Shown here in pieces: positions 24,108 through 32,818 of a DNA stretch of 43,741 nucleotides. Every line of letters starts with the position of its first letter. Positions within the stretch are counted from its first letter, which is position 1. The notes below the pieces were generated by a model. That model searched no databases, was not told the DNA's origin, and worked only from the letters and a program-made list of their open reading frames with translations. The position numbers and the translations under genes were made by a program. Source of the DNA: Candidatus Sulfotelmatobacter sp. (GTDB lineage: Bacteria; Acidobacteriota; Terriglobia; Terriglobales; Acidobacteriaceae); NCBI GenBank assembly GCA_030038255.1, contig JASHPH010000001.1:1-43741 (forward strand), given 5' to 3'.

Positions 24108-25232
24108 ATGAACATTGACGATCTGCTTCGGATAGCGACAGAACGGCGAGCCAGCGACTTGCACCTGAAGGTGGGAAACTATCCGCACCTGCGCATTGAC
24201 GGCGATCTCGTGCCATTGACCGACCAGCCGCGCATCTCGGCCGAAGACATGCTGAATATGGCGTTCAGCATGATGTCGGCGCGGCAGAAGCAGAAGTTCA
24301 AAGAAACCACGGAAATCGACATGGCGTACGGCGTGGCCGGCCTGGGCCGCTTCCGTGTGAACATTTTTCAGCAGCGCGGCAACGTGGGACTGGTGCTGCG
24401 CGTTATTCCGACCAAGATTCGCGCGCTCGACGAACTGTTCCTGCCCAAAGTGGTGGAGCAGATTTGCGACATGCCGCGCGGGCTGGTGCTGGTGACGGGC
24501 GTGACCGGTTCCGGCAAGTCGACGACGCTGGCGGCGATGGTAGATCGGGTGAATGCGTCGCGCGCGGAACACATCATTACGATTGAGGACCCGATCGAAT
24601 TTCTGCACCGCGACAAGAAGGGATACGTGAATCAGCGCGAGGTCGGCGTGGATACGCCCTCGTTTGCGACGGCGCTGCGCGCCTCGTTGCGTCAGGATCC
24701 GGACGTGATTCTGGTGGGTGAAATGCGCGACCTAGAAACGATCCAGACGGCACTGCATGCGGCCGAGACCGGCCACATGGTGTTCTCGACGCTGCATACG
24801 CTGGATGCAGTGGAAACCATCAACCGCGTGATTTCGATTTTCCCTCCGCCCGAGCAGAAACAGATTCGCATGCAACTGGCGGCGGTGATGAGAGCCATTA
24901 TCAGCCAACGTCTCGTACGGCGCTGCGACACCGAAGGCCGCGTGCCGGCAGTGGAAGTGATGATCAATACGGCATACATCCGCGAGTGCGTACTGGTGCC
25001 GGAAAAAACGCGGTCAATTCGCGACGCGATTGCGGCGGGTACTTCGCAATACGGCATGCAGACCTTCGACCAGTCCTTGTGGGATTTGTTCCAGGCAGGC
25101 CTGGTCAATTACGAAACGGCTCTCGAAAACGCTTCGAACGCCGACGACTTCAAGCTGCGCATGCAGGGCATCGCGTCGACGTCGGATATTTCGCGGCAGT
25201 CGATGCAGTCGGCGGGATTTGGCGGGCGGTAA
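24108..25232 (+). CDS. pilT: Type IV pilus retraction ATPase PilT
   Basis: 374-aa secretion-superfamily ATPase that powers pilus retraction (twitching motility, DNA uptake). N-terminal PAS-like part (ASDLHLKVGNYPHLRIDGDL), Walker A GVTGSGKST (131-139), Asp-box ITIEDPIEFLH, Walker B LRQDPDVILVGEMRDLETI and His-box AAETGHMVFSTLHT are all present. The C-terminal AIRE-like region (IRDAIAAGTSQYGMQTFDQSL) is typical of PilT rather than PilB. No other pilus gene lies in the window. A GCC-rich region upstream contains the palindrome CCGGGTCAGAGACCCGG; the ribosome binding site is weak. Confidence 0.95.
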   Translation: MNIDDLLRIATERRASDLHLKVGNYPHLRIDGDLVPLTDQPRISAEDMLNMAFSMMSARQKQKFKETTEIDMAYGVAGLGRFRVNIFQQRGNVGLVLRVIPTKIRALDELFLPKVVEQICDMPRGLVLVTGVTGSGKSTTLAAMVDRVNASRAEHIITIEDPIEFLHRDKKGYVNQREVGVDTPSFATALRASLRQDPDVILVGEMRDLETIQTALHAAETGHMVFSTLHTLDAVETINRVISIFPPPEQKQIRMQLAAVMRAIISQRLVRRCDTEGRVPAVEVMINTAYIRECVLVPEKTRSIRDAIAAGTSQYGMQTFDQSLWDLFQAGLVNYETALENASNADDFKLRMQGIASTSDISRQSMQSAGFGGR

Positions 25233-25311
25233 GAAACAGGCGCTAGGGCACGAATTTTGCGGTAGCTGCGTTTTTCGGATTCGCCTTCAAAAGTGTTGTC
25301 CTCCTTGCACT

Positions 25312-25338
25312 GGGCGCGAGCGATCGCGCCCTTTTTTT
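25312..25338 (+). terminator. Rho-independent terminator after pilT
   Basis: Perfect stem GGGCGCG/CGCGCCC with loop AGCGAT (25312-25331) followed by seven T. It lies 80 nt after the stop codon. Confidence 0.9.
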
Positions 25339-25621
25339 CTAGTCGCGAGTTGCGAGCTGCGAGTCCCGAGTCCATAGCGCGAACAGCCACGGTGTCATCC
25401 CGAGGGCAGCACAAGCCGTCCGAGGGATCGTACGATGGTGTAAAGGCGCAATGCAGCCGAGAGGATGGCGTGCGCTGCATACGTCCACCACAATCCTGTC
25501 GATGCTGTCGGCAGTATCGGCTTTCATAAGGTCCCTCACGGCGGCTTTACCGCCGTTCAGGATGACATCCTTTCCTTTCCCGTTTGCTACGCTCACAGCC
25601 GCGCGGTGCTATCGTTAGCGC
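25339..25621. other. Intergenic region with repeat fragments
   Basis: No convincing ORF. It starts with AGTCGCGAGTTGCGAGCTGC (25340-25359), a GCGAGT-rich repeat also present near 14636 and 14846. It continues with TGTCATCCCGAGGGCAGCAC...CGAGGGATC (25394-25430), another dispersed-repeat type. No clear promoter for recX. Confidence 0.45.
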
Positions 25622-26158
25622 ATGGCGTTTTCGCGTCCGAAGAAAAAGTCCCACACCGAAGACGAGCTGTATGAATATGCAGTCGGTGCCCTGGCGCGCC
25701 GCATGCGGACGGTGGCCGAGTTGAAGCGCATGATGCGGGCGAGGGTGGAGGATGCTGAGTCGGAGTATGGGCAGACGCTGGTGGAGTTGGTGATCCGGCG
25801 GCTGAAAGACCACGGCTATCTCAACGACTCGCAGTACGCGGCGGCTTATTCTTCGTTGCGGCGCGATAACCAGCGTTATGGCCGCATGCGGGTGATCACC
25901 GACCTGAAGGCCAAAGGCGTGCACGCTGAGGTGATCGAAAAAGCTGTCGACGCGGCGTTTGACGGCGTGAATGAGGAGAAGCAGGCGCGAGAGTATCTGC
26001 GGCGGAAGCGGCTGGAGAAACCGAAGGATCAGAAGCAGGCGGCGCGCATCTTTCGTCAGCTAGTGCGGGCCGGATTCGGCACGAAAACCATACTGACGAT
26101 CCTGAAAAAGTGGGACGTGGATGAGGAGACGCTGGAAGCGCTGGAGAGCGAAAGCTGA
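25622..26158 (+). CDS. recX: Regulatory protein RecX
   Basis: 178-aa all-helical protein with the three-repeat RecX layout. The first repeat reads ELYEYAVGALARRMRTVAELKRMMRAR, the second LVELVIRRLKDHGYLNDSQYAAAYSSLRRDNQRYGRMRVITDLKAKGV, and the third covers the EEKQAREYLRRKRL...LVRAGFGTKTILTILKKW segment. RecX binds RecA filaments and limits strand exchange. recA itself is not in the window. The N-terminal basic SRPKKKSH stretch precedes the first repeat. A charged, Lys-rich composition and 178-aa length fit the family. Confidence 0.93.
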   Translation: MAFSRPKKKSHTEDELYEYAVGALARRMRTVAELKRMMRARVEDAESEYGQTLVELVIRRLKDHGYLNDSQYAAAYSSLRRDNQRYGRMRVITDLKAKGVHAEVIEKAVDAAFDGVNEEKQAREYLRRKRLEKPKDQKQAARIFRQLVRAGFGTKTILTILKKWDVDEETLEALESES

Positions 26159-26244
26159 ACGGTCAGCTAAGACCGGGATTTGCCCTGGCGCAGCGCATGT
26201 TGCATACTCGCATAACACACATTTGCAATCTTTGAGGAGGAACT

Positions 26245-26625
26245 ATGAAAACGAAATTGGCGGCAATCCTTGTAGCTGCTTTGCTGGGATGCGCGCCGTT
26301 CGTGTTTGCGCAAAACAGCGGAACTGCCGCTGCCGGCAGTGCGGACAAGAGCAAATCCGAGAGCACCGGAACGAAAATGAAGGACACGACCAAGAGGGCG
26401 ACGAAAGACACCGAGAAAGGTGTGAAGACAGCGGGCAAGGATACCGAGAAGAGCACCAAAGTCGCAGCGAAGGACACAGAAAAAGGCGCCAAGGTTGTAG
26501 GGAAGGATACTGAGAAGGCCGCCGAGAAGACTGGAAGTGAGATGAAAAAAGGCATCAAGAAGCTGGAAGGCAAGAAAGACACCACCAAGCCAGCGGACAA
26601 GCCGGCTGACACTCCCAAGAACTGA
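26245..26625 (+). CDS. Secreted LEA-like protein with 11-residue KDTEK repeats
   Basis: 126-aa exported protein. The signal peptide MKTKLAAILVAALLGCAPF is followed by FAQ; cleavage could be by signal peptidase I after FA, or at the lipobox-like LLGC (Cys16). The mature part is Lys/Thr/Asp/Glu/Ala-rich with no aromatic residues. Four copies of KDTEK fall exactly 11 residues apart (54, 65, 76, 87), each in an 11-mer such as AGKDTEKSTKV. This is the period and composition of group-3 LEA proteins (LEA_4-type), which fold into amphipathic helices on drying. The C-terminus is a basic Pro/Lys tail. GGAGGA precedes the ATG. A role in desiccation or envelope protection is inferred, not shown. Confidence 0.78.
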   Translation: MKTKLAAILVAALLGCAPFVFAQNSGTAAAGSADKSKSESTGTKMKDTTKRATKDTEKGVKTAGKDTEKSTKVAAKDTEKGAKVVGKDTEKAAEKTGSEMKKGIKKLEGKKDTTKPADKPADTPKN

Positions 26626-26654
26626 GCACCGCTAAACCACATAGGACAAGGGGA

Positions 26655-26705
26655 ACACGGAGGAAATGAGAAGGCAGCCTCTGTGCTCCCTTTACCCTCT
26701 GTGGT
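26655..26705. repeat. CACGGAG/CTCTGTG-type dispersed repeat upstream of alaS
   Basis: AACACGGAGGAAATGAGAAG then GCAGCCTCTGTGCTCCCTTT and ACCCTCTGTGG. It is an inverted arrangement of the CACGGAG/CACAGAG repeat found at 5134, 6435 and 9610. It ends 29 nt before the alaS start. Confidence 0.55.
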
Positions 26706-26733
26706 TTCTTTTTTCATTTAAAATTGAGCATTC

Positions 26734-29628
26734 ATGATGACTGGATCGGAAATCCGGCGGAAATTCCTCGACTTCTTTGTGCAGAAGGGGCACAAGCAGG
26801 TGCATTCGTCGTCGCTCGTCCCTGCGAACGATCCCACGCTGCTGTTCACCAACGCAGGGATGAATCAGTTCAAGTACGTGTTCCTTGGACTCGAGAAGCG
26901 CGATTACTCGCGCGCGACGACCTCGCAGAAGTGCGTGCGTGCAGGCGGCAAGCACAACGATCTGGAGAATGTGGGGTTCACGAACCGGCATCATACCTTT
27001 TTCGAGATGCTGGGGAATTTTTCTTTCGGCGATTACTTCAAAGAGAAGGCAATTCCCTATGCCTGGGAATTGATTACGTCGCCTGAGTGGTTCGGGATTG
27101 CGAAGGACAAGTTGTATATGACGATCTTCGATGACCCAGACAAGGCAGGCGCCTCTCGGGAGCTCGGCTTTGACGTTGAGCGCGATGTCGAGGCAGAAAA
27201 GTATTGGCTCGAAGTGGGAGTGCCGAGAGAGCGCATTTTCCCTGGTGACCGGAAAGATAACTTCTGGCAGATGGGTGACACCGGCCCGTGTGGGCCATGC
27301 AGCGAGATTCATTACGACATGGGTCCGGCGGCGTCGGATCAGGGGCACACGGATTGCGCGTTCGGATGCGATTGCGGGCGCTATGTGGAGATTTGGAATC
27401 TGGTGTTCATGCAGTACGACCGGCAGCCCGATGGCACAAAGCTGCTGCCCAAGCCGTCGATTGATACGGGGATGGGCTTGGAGCGCGTAGCGGCGGTGTT
27501 GCAGGGCGTCATTTCGAATTACGAGACGGATTTGTTCACGCCTCTGATCAAGCGCGCAGCGGAGTTGACAGGAACCTCGCTCAAGAAGGAACTGCAAAAA
27601 GAAGCGCAGACGAAATCGGCCGCTTCCCTCCGCGTTATCGCCGATCATTCCCGCGCGGCGACGTTTCTGATTTCGGATGGCGTGCTGCCATCGAATGAAG
27701 GCCGCGGGTATGTGCTGCGAAAGATTATTCGACGCGCGATCACGCATGGGCGGTTGTTGGGGCAGACGGAGCCGTTTCTGCATGAGATGGTGTTTGCGGT
27801 GCGAGACCTGATGCGGGATGCATATCCGGAACTGAATGAGACGGCGGAGCGGGTGTCGAAGGCTGTCCTCGCGGAGGAGAGCCGTTTTGCTCATACGATG
27901 GACCTGGGCCTCCAAAGACTTGAACAAGATCTTCGAGAGCTCAAACATCGGTACGAACTTGCAAAGAAGATTGCCTCTTCGGCTAACCCTATTGAAGAAT
28001 TCCAAATCAGCGCCGATGACGTTGAGACTCATAAGGAATGGGCGGCTGAAGGACTCGTCTACAACGGTTGGCATGCATTCAGGCTTTACGACACATTTGG
28101 AATGCCATTGGATTTCATCATAGACGCCTGTCGCGACCAAGGAATTGATTTCGATCAGACGGGTTTCGACCGCGCGATGGAAGAGCAGCGCCAGCGGGCG
28201 AAGGCTTCCTGGAAAGGTGCCGCCAAGCAGACGGCGAATCCGACGTATCAGCAACTGCCGAAGTCCGAGTTCGAGGGCTATCGCCAGACGCGGTCGGAGA
28301 ACTGCGAAGTGTTGGCCATCATTCACAATGGGCAGGGCGCGCGGCGGCTCGAGGCTGGATACGAGGGCGAGATCATTCTCGACCACACGCCGTTCTATGC
28401 CGAGTCGGGCGGCCAAGTGGGAGATCGGGGATGGTTTTATTCGAACGATCACAATACGGTGGTCGCCGAAGTGAAGGGCTGCTATTACCCGATCCAGGGT
28501 GTGCGGGCGCATCAGGTATTTGCGAAACAGGCGATTCGCGTGGGCGACAAAGTTGATGCCGTCGTGAACACCGACATTCGCGAGGCGACGATGCGCAACC
28601 ATACCGCGACGCATCTTCTACATGCCGGGCTGCGCGAGGTGTTGGGCAAGCACGTGAAGCAGGCGGGGTCGCTGGTGGCGCCGAATCACCTGCGCTTTGA
28701 TTTTTCGCACTTTACCGCGGTGGAAGATGAGGAACTGCAGGATATTGAGGACATCATCAACAAGCAGGTGCTGCGGAACACAAGAATCGAAGTGATCGAA
28801 AACGTCCCGATTGACGTCGCCATCAACGAGTATCACGCGATGGCGCTGTTCGGAGAAAAGTACGGCGACAAGGTACGCGTGATTCGCATCGGCGATTTTT
28901 CAACCGAACTCTGCGGCGGCACGCACACGGCGCAGACTGGAGAGATCGGGCTGATCAAGATTTTGAAGGAAGGCAGCGTGTCGTCGGGCGTGCGTCGTGT
29001 GGAGGCGATTACCGGGGAGAACTCGGTACAGCACTTCCGAATGGATCATCAGCTCGAGCATGTGGTGTCGAGTTTCGTATCTCCCACCCTTGCCAGACCC
29101 ACCACCCTAGCCGCAAGGAACGCGGCTAAGGGTGGGGCAACCGTGGTAGAGGAGGAGTCGGCTTCTCTGGGTGATGCGTTGAAGCTGGAGCTAGAAAAGA
29201 AAGATGCCGAGATCAAGCGGCTGACGCGCGAACTCGACCAGGTTCGGATGAAGTCGGCGACGTCGTCGACGGCGAACATCGGAGAGAAGGTGAAAGAGGT
29301 CAAGGGCGTAAAAGTTCTGGCGCATCGCGTGGACAATCTGGAGCGGGCGCAGATGCGCACGCTGGTGGATCAGTTGCGCGACAAGATCGGCTCGGGAGTG
29401 GTGGTGCTGGGATCGGCGTCGAATGGGAATGTGGCGCTGATTGTGGGCGTGACGAAGGACTTGACAAGCCGTGTGCAGGCGGGCAAGGTGATCGGGGCGG
29501 TGGCGCAGAAAGTTGGCGGCAAGGGCGGCGGGCGTCCGGACCTGGCCGAGGCCGGTGGAAAGGATGCGAGCGCGCTGGATGCCGCGCTGGACTCATCCTA
29601 TGGCGTGGTGGAGGGGTTGCTGGCATGA
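26734..29628 (+). CDS. alaS: Alanyl-tRNA synthetase, with a repeat-encoded insertion
   Basis: 964-aa class II synthetase that charges tRNA-Ala. The catalytic domain starts [26 protein letters not shown]; motif 2 and 3 regions are clear ([35 protein letters not shown]). The editing domain keeps its zinc/catalytic residues in [16 protein letters not shown] and [13 protein letters not shown]. The C-Ala (DHHA1) domain ends [15 protein letters not shown] as usual. Between the editing and C-Ala domains, residues 783-803 (Ala/Thr-rich) are encoded by the CCACCCTAGCC-type palindrome at 29102-29139 plus flanks, an in-frame insertion in the linker before the coiled coil ([20 protein letters not shown]). 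The start ATG at 26734 has no clear ribosome binding site. A SpoIIAA-like gene overlaps its stop by 4 nt. Confidence 0.96.
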   Translation: MMTGSEIRRKFLDFFVQKGHKQVHSSSLVPANDPTLLFTNAGMNQFKYVFLGLEKRDYSRATTSQKCVRAGGKHNDLENVGFTNRHHTFFEMLGNFSFGDYFKEKAIPYAWELITSPEWFGIAKDKLYMTIFDDPDKAGASRELGFDVERDVEAEKYWLEVGVPRERIFPGDRKDNFWQMGDTGPCGPCSEIHYDMGPAASDQGHTDCAFGCDCGRYVEIWNLVFMQYDRQPDGTKLLPKPSIDTGMGLERVAAVLQGVISNYETDLFTPLIKRAAELTGTSLKKELQKEAQTKSAASLRVIADHSRAATFLISDGVLPSNEGRGYVLRKIIRRAITHGRLLGQTEPFLHEMVFAVRDLMRDAYPELNETAERVSKAVLAEESRFAHTMDLGLQRLEQDLRELKHRYELAKKIASSANPIEEFQISADDVETHKEWAAEGLVYNGWHAFRLYDTFGMPLDFIIDACRDQGIDFDQTGFDRAMEEQRQRAKASWKGAAKQTANPTYQQLPKSEFEGYRQTRSENCEVLAIIHNGQGARRLEAGYEGEIILDHTPFYAESGGQVGDRGWFYSNDHNTVVAEVKGCYYPIQGVRAHQVFAKQAIRVGDKVDAVVNTDIREATMRNHTATHLLHAGLREVLGKHVKQAGSLVAPNHLRFDFSHFTAVEDEELQDIEDIINKQVLRNTRIEVIENVPIDVAINEYHAMALFGEKYGDKVRVIRIGDFSTELCGGTHTAQTGEIGLIKILKEGSVSSGVRRVEAITGENSVQHFRMDHQLEHVVSSFVSPTLARPTTLAARNAAKGGATVVEEESASLGDALKLELEKKDAEIKRLTRELDQVRMKSATSSTANIGEKVKEVKGVKVLAHRVDNLERAQMRTLVDQLRDKIGSGVVVLGSASNGNVALIVGVTKDLTSRVQAGKVIGAVAQKVGGKGGGRPDLAEAGGKDASALDAALDSSYGVVEGLLA
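29102..29139. repeat. CCACCCTAGCCGCAAGGAACG palindromic repeat inside alaS
   Basis: CCACCCTAGCCGCAAGGAAC then GCGGCTAAGGGTGGGGCA. Arms CCACCCTAGCC/GGCTAAGGGTGG pair with one unpaired base. It is nearly identical to 23886-23923 through the centre (CCCTAGCCGCAAGGAACG). It is in frame within alaS. Confidence 0.85.
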
Positions 29629-30005
29629 GCACAGACGGATCGGCAGAAGACCGGCTCAGGTTCATCAAGCACAAGGGGCACGTCATCTACATGATTGACT
29701 TCAGCCACTGCACGGCCAAGGAGATGCTGCTGCTGCTGGATCAGATAAGAATGGACATAGCACGGCACGCGCCGGGATCGGTGATCACGCTGGCTGACTT
29801 CAGTGGGGCACAGGTGGACAGAGCGGTGGCAACGAAAATCAAGGAAGTGCTGGTGCTTGATCGGCCGTATGTGAAGAAGTCCGCCTGGCTAGGGACGGAG
29901 AGCCTGCCGCACGTGTTCTACGAGAATTTCAAGAGCTTTTCGCAGCGGGAAATTCCTACCTTCAAGACGCGCGAAGAGGCCATGGACTGGCTGGTGGAGG
30001 AGTAG
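29625..30005 (+). CDS. SpoIIAA-like (STAS/SEC14-type) small protein
   Basis: 126-aa soluble protein. Its ATG overlaps the alaS TGA (ATGA), so it should be translationally coupled. The pattern of alternating strands and helices, with [60 protein letters not shown], matches SpoIIAA-like proteins, whose usual ending is 'F-x-T-x-E-EAL-DWL'. No serine phosphorylation site or anti-sigma partner can be identified. Function unknown; being coupled to alaS is unusual and may only reflect shared transcription. Confidence 0.72.
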   Translation: MSTDGSAEDRLRFIKHKGHVIYMIDFSHCTAKEMLLLLDQIRMDIARHAPGSVITLADFSGAQVDRAVATKIKEVLVLDRPYVKKSAWLGTESLPHVFYENFKSFSQREIPTFKTREEAMDWLVEE

Positions 30006-30023
30006 GATTTTGGCGGCGGGGAT

Positions 30024-30107
30024 AGAGATCCCTCGCACAAGACGCTCGGGATTTCGGCTGCGGGCTCCCGGCTTCGCGTCCGCTCAGCCTCACGCCCGCA
30101 AAGCGCC
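30024..30107. repeat. Degenerate composite repeat between convergent genes
   Basis: Contains TCCCTCGCACAAGACGCTCG, then CGGCTGCGGGCTCCCGGCTT, then CGCGTCCGCTCAGCCTCACG. The CCGCTCAGC block and the nearby CGCCTCAACTTC match the repeats at 19627-19738 and 41866-41925. No terminator stands out. Confidence 0.45.
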
Positions 30108-31223
30108 TCAACTTCTCCACTTCAGCGTGACCGGGCCCGACATCGGGTGCTTCATCGGCGCACCGGTGCGCTTGGCCTCGAGATAAGCGGCTTTCAGCTG
30201 GAAGTACCATTTTGCGGGGCGGTCGGCGTCGTCGATCAGCATCAGATGAGGGTTGTGCTGCAGACCTTCGGCCTGGACTTCCATGGTGCGTCGGTCCTGC
30301 TCGACAAACTTCGCGAAGACAAATTTCAGCAATTCCGGGCCGAAGGGCATCCAGCGGAAAATGTTCCAGGCGGCGACGACGTCGATGCGGCACTGATTGC
30401 GCGTGATCGGGGTGACGGTGGTGAGGCTGGAAAACCAGTACTTGCCGGCGCGGATGATTTCCGTGCGCACGTTAGGCAGGACGAAGTCGATGGTTGTGGT
30501 GATGGAGTCGGCGTCGGCATAGAGGCGCAATAGCTTGTAGGGCGCGGAATTTGAACTGGGTGTGTGCGCGCTCATGCGGAAGCCGTTGGGGATGGGCTCA
30601 AAGTTTTTCTTCTTCTCGTGAATGCTGTGCTGCGTGCGCCACCACCACGCCTGGTGCACGAACGGGCCGTGGGCGGGGTCCATCAGACCGATGATGCCGT
30701 GGTCGATGCTGACGGGCATTTCCGCCTGCAGGTAGGCGAGTTTGTACTTATCAGTGAATTTTTCGATTTGCGGGGCTGCGTCCGGAGCCTCGGAAGGTTC
30801 CGTGAAACCAGCGCCCGGCGGCCCGGGATCGGGAATGTAGACCCAGATGAATCCGTCCTGTTCTTCACAGGGATAACTTCCGGCGTAGATGCGATCGACC
30901 TTGAGAGTTTGATCGGAAGTGAGCGAGGGGATTAACTGGCATTGGCCGTTGTGCACGTCGAACTGCCAGCCGTGGTAAGGGCACTCCAGATTTTCTCCGT
31001 CGAACTTGCCGTCGTTCAGCGGCATGCCGCGATGCGGACACGCGTCGCGCAGGGCGAAGGGCTGGTTGCGGGCGTCGCGGCCGATGACTAGGGGAATCTC
31101 GAGCAAGGTCGCTTTGTGCAGGCGATTGCGATGGACACGATCGGCGGGCAGAGCGCGATACCAGAAGCCGGTGAGCATCAGTGTGTCGGTGGCCTGGCGT
31201 TGCGGGAGACCGAGCTCGGGCAT
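30108..31223 (-). CDS. Rieske-type non-heme iron oxygenase
   Basis: 371-aa oxygenase alpha-subunit-like protein. The N-terminal Rieske domain has both halves of the [2Fe-2S] site, CPHRG (with DACPHRGMPLNDG) and CPYHGW. The catalytic domain has DHGIIGLMDPAHGPFVHQAWW, where Asp and two His give the mononuclear iron site; the DPAHxPFVH form is that of the cholesterol-desaturase/pheophorbide-oxygenase branch rather than the classic aromatic dioxygenases. The substrate is not predictable from the sequence. There is no reductase or ferredoxin gene beside it. It is divergent from the MFS transporter, with a 12-bp palindrome in the region between them. No good ribosome binding site precedes the ATG. 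Confidence 0.9.
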   Translation of the reverse strand: MPELGLPQRQATDTLMLTGFWYRALPADRVHRNRLHKATLLEIPLVIGRDARNQPFALRDACPHRGMPLNDGKFDGENLECPYHGWQFDVHNGQCQLIPSLTSDQTLKVDRIYAGSYPCEEQDGFIWVYIPDPGPPGAGFTEPSEAPDAAPQIEKFTDKYKLAYLQAEMPVSIDHGIIGLMDPAHGPFVHQAWWWRTQHSIHEKKKNFEPIPNGFRMSAHTPSSNSAPYKLLRLYADADSITTTIDFVLPNVRTEIIRAGKYWFSSLTTVTPITRNQCRIDVVAAWNIFRWMPFGPELLKFVFAKFVEQDRRTMEVQAEGLQHNPHLMLIDDADRPAKWYFQLKAAYLEAKRTGAPMKHPMSGPVTLKWRS

Positions 31224-31252
31224 GGGAAATTTGATTGTTGCTTGAATAGCTT

Positions 31253-31264
31253 ATGCTATAGCAT
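31253..31264. promoter_or_regulatory. 12-bp perfect palindrome upstream of the Rieske gene
   Basis: ATGCTATAGCAT, a perfect palindrome 30 nt upstream of the Rieske start, in the only AT-rich part of the region shared with the MFS gene. It could be an operator or include a -10-like TATAGC; nothing else supports it. Confidence 0.35.
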
Positions 31265-31289
31265 CTGCGGGGCTGTGGGAGCGGGAACC

Positions 31290-31350
31290 CTCAGCGGCTG
31301 AAGCCACTCAGCGCAGGGAACACTCTTCGGCACGACTGGAAGTCGTGCCC
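31290..31350. repeat. CTCAGCGGCTGAAGCC composite repeat
   Basis: CTCAGCGGCTGAAGCCACTC, a spacer, then CGGCACGACTGGAAGTCGTG followed by CCC. The second block is a hairpin (GGCACGACT/AGTCGTGCC). Same design as 20996-21060, but the hairpin arms differ. Confidence 0.75.
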
Positions 31351-31380
31351 GTCCCGTTTAATTGCGAAAACCATGAAATC

Positions 31381-32610
31381 ATGGAATTCATTCAGCACTT
31401 TCGCCGATTGACGCCGGTGCAGCGGAATACGTTCATCGCCTGCTTTCTGGGCTGGACGCTGGATGCCTTCGATTTCTTCATCCTGGTTTTCTGTGTTAGC
31501 GCGCTGGCGGCGCAGTTTCACCTGAAGGCTTCAGAAGTTCTGGAGGCGAATTTTCTGACGCTGGCGATGCGTCCGGTGGGCGCGTTTCTGTTCGGACTGA
31601 TGGCGGACAAGTTCGGGCGGAGGCCAACGCTGATGGTCGACATCATCGCGTATTCGGTGTTTGAGCTGGGGTCAGCGTTCGCGCCATCGTTCAAGATTTT
31701 CCTAATCACGCGCGCCCTGTTTGGCGTTGCCATGGGCGGAGAATGGGGCGTGGGCGCGGCTCTGGCGTTTGAGACGCTGCCGGCGGAGGGCCGCGGTTTC
31801 TTCTCAGGGCTGCTGCAGGAAGGCTACGCGCTGGGGTATCTGATCGCGTCATTGATCTACGGCACACTTTTCATGTTCGTCGGCTGGCGCGGCATGTTTG
31901 TGATTGGAGCGCTGCCGGCATTTCTGGTGATCTACATTCGCACCAAGGTGGAAGAGTCGCCCGCGTGGCTGCACGGGCAGCGGCCGCGGGAGACAGAACG
32001 TCATCTCTGGAAAGACATTCTGTCGAACGCCGGGTTGTTTGTTTTTCTGGTGGCGCTGATGTTCGCCTTCACCTCGCTAAGCCATGGAACGCAGGATGTG
32101 TACCCGACGTTCCTGCAGAAGAATCTGCAATTCACGCCGCGGACGGTGGGCTTGGTCGCCATTGTCTACAACCTGGGCGCTCTGCTCGGTGGGGTTCTAT
32201 TCGGGACATGGTCGGAGCGGCTGGGGCGGAGGCGGACCATCATTCTCGCGGCTCTGCTGACCATCCCTGTCATTCCGCTGTGGGCGTATTCGCATACAGT
32301 CCCAATGCTGGCGATGGGCGGCTTGGCCATGCAGTTCCTGGTGCAGGGAGCGTGGGGAGTGATTCCTGCGCACTTGAATGAGTTGTCCCCACCGGCGGTT
32401 CGCGGAACGCTTCCGGGCCTGGCGTATCAACTTGGGAACCTTCTTTCCTCGCGGAATTCGGTGATCCAGGCGAAGTCGGCGGAAGCTTACTATGGCGGAG
32501 GCTATGCCACGGTGCTGGCGTGGACCGTGGTGATTGTCGCGTGCATGGTGGCGATCGTTACATGGCTCGGCTGGGAGCGCAGGGGCGTCGACCTCTCGCG
32601 CACGGGCTAA
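31381..32610 (+). CDS. MFS transporter, SHS/lactate-sialate-like family
   Basis: 409-aa transporter with about 12 membrane helices. It opens MEFIQHFRRLTPVQRNTFIACFLGWTLDAFDFFILVF, where the LDAFDFF motif in helix 1 is typical of the sialate/lactate:H+ symporter (SHS) group (NanT/Jen1-like). The loop 2-3 signature ADKFGRRPTL and its second-half counterpart WSERLGRRRTI are intact, as is the central VEESPAW loop. Substrate is most likely a small carboxylate, but that is inference. The ATG at 31381 is preferred; the longer ORF starts inside a repeat. Divergent from the Rieske oxygenase gene. Confidence 0.88.
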   Translation: MEFIQHFRRLTPVQRNTFIACFLGWTLDAFDFFILVFCVSALAAQFHLKASEVLEANFLTLAMRPVGAFLFGLMADKFGRRPTLMVDIIAYSVFELGSAFAPSFKIFLITRALFGVAMGGEWGVGAALAFETLPAEGRGFFSGLLQEGYALGYLIASLIYGTLFMFVGWRGMFVIGALPAFLVIYIRTKVEESPAWLHGQRPRETERHLWKDILSNAGLFVFLVALMFAFTSLSHGTQDVYPTFLQKNLQFTPRTVGLVAIVYNLGALLGGVLFGTWSERLGRRRTIILAALLTIPVIPLWAYSHTVPMLAMGGLAMQFLVQGAWGVIPAHLNELSPPAVRGTLPGLAYQLGNLLSSRNSVIQAKSAEAYYGGGYATVLAWTVVIVACMVAIVTWLGWERRGVDLSRTG

Positions 32611-32818
32611 GTTTGCCAAGTAAGTACAACGTAAAAGGTATCTTCCGGGGGTGTGCAAGTTTCGGCACACTTCTGGCGCCGTGGCACGATCGGAGGATTG
32701 TCAGGGGGCAGAATCCTGTGGTACGGTTAGGTAAAATTTCACGCCTTCGTTGATCTAGCATCCCAAGGTGAGCGAGTCTGGTCTGTTGCGCGAATGCGTG
32801 CATGCGAGGGGCGCCACG

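Noticed and set aside
26692..28614. 640-codon open frame on the minus strand opposite alaS
   Set aside because: It lies wholly antisense to a certain alaS. Its translation is Arg/His/Leu-rich with no recognisable domain, as expected from the high-GC third codon position of alaS.
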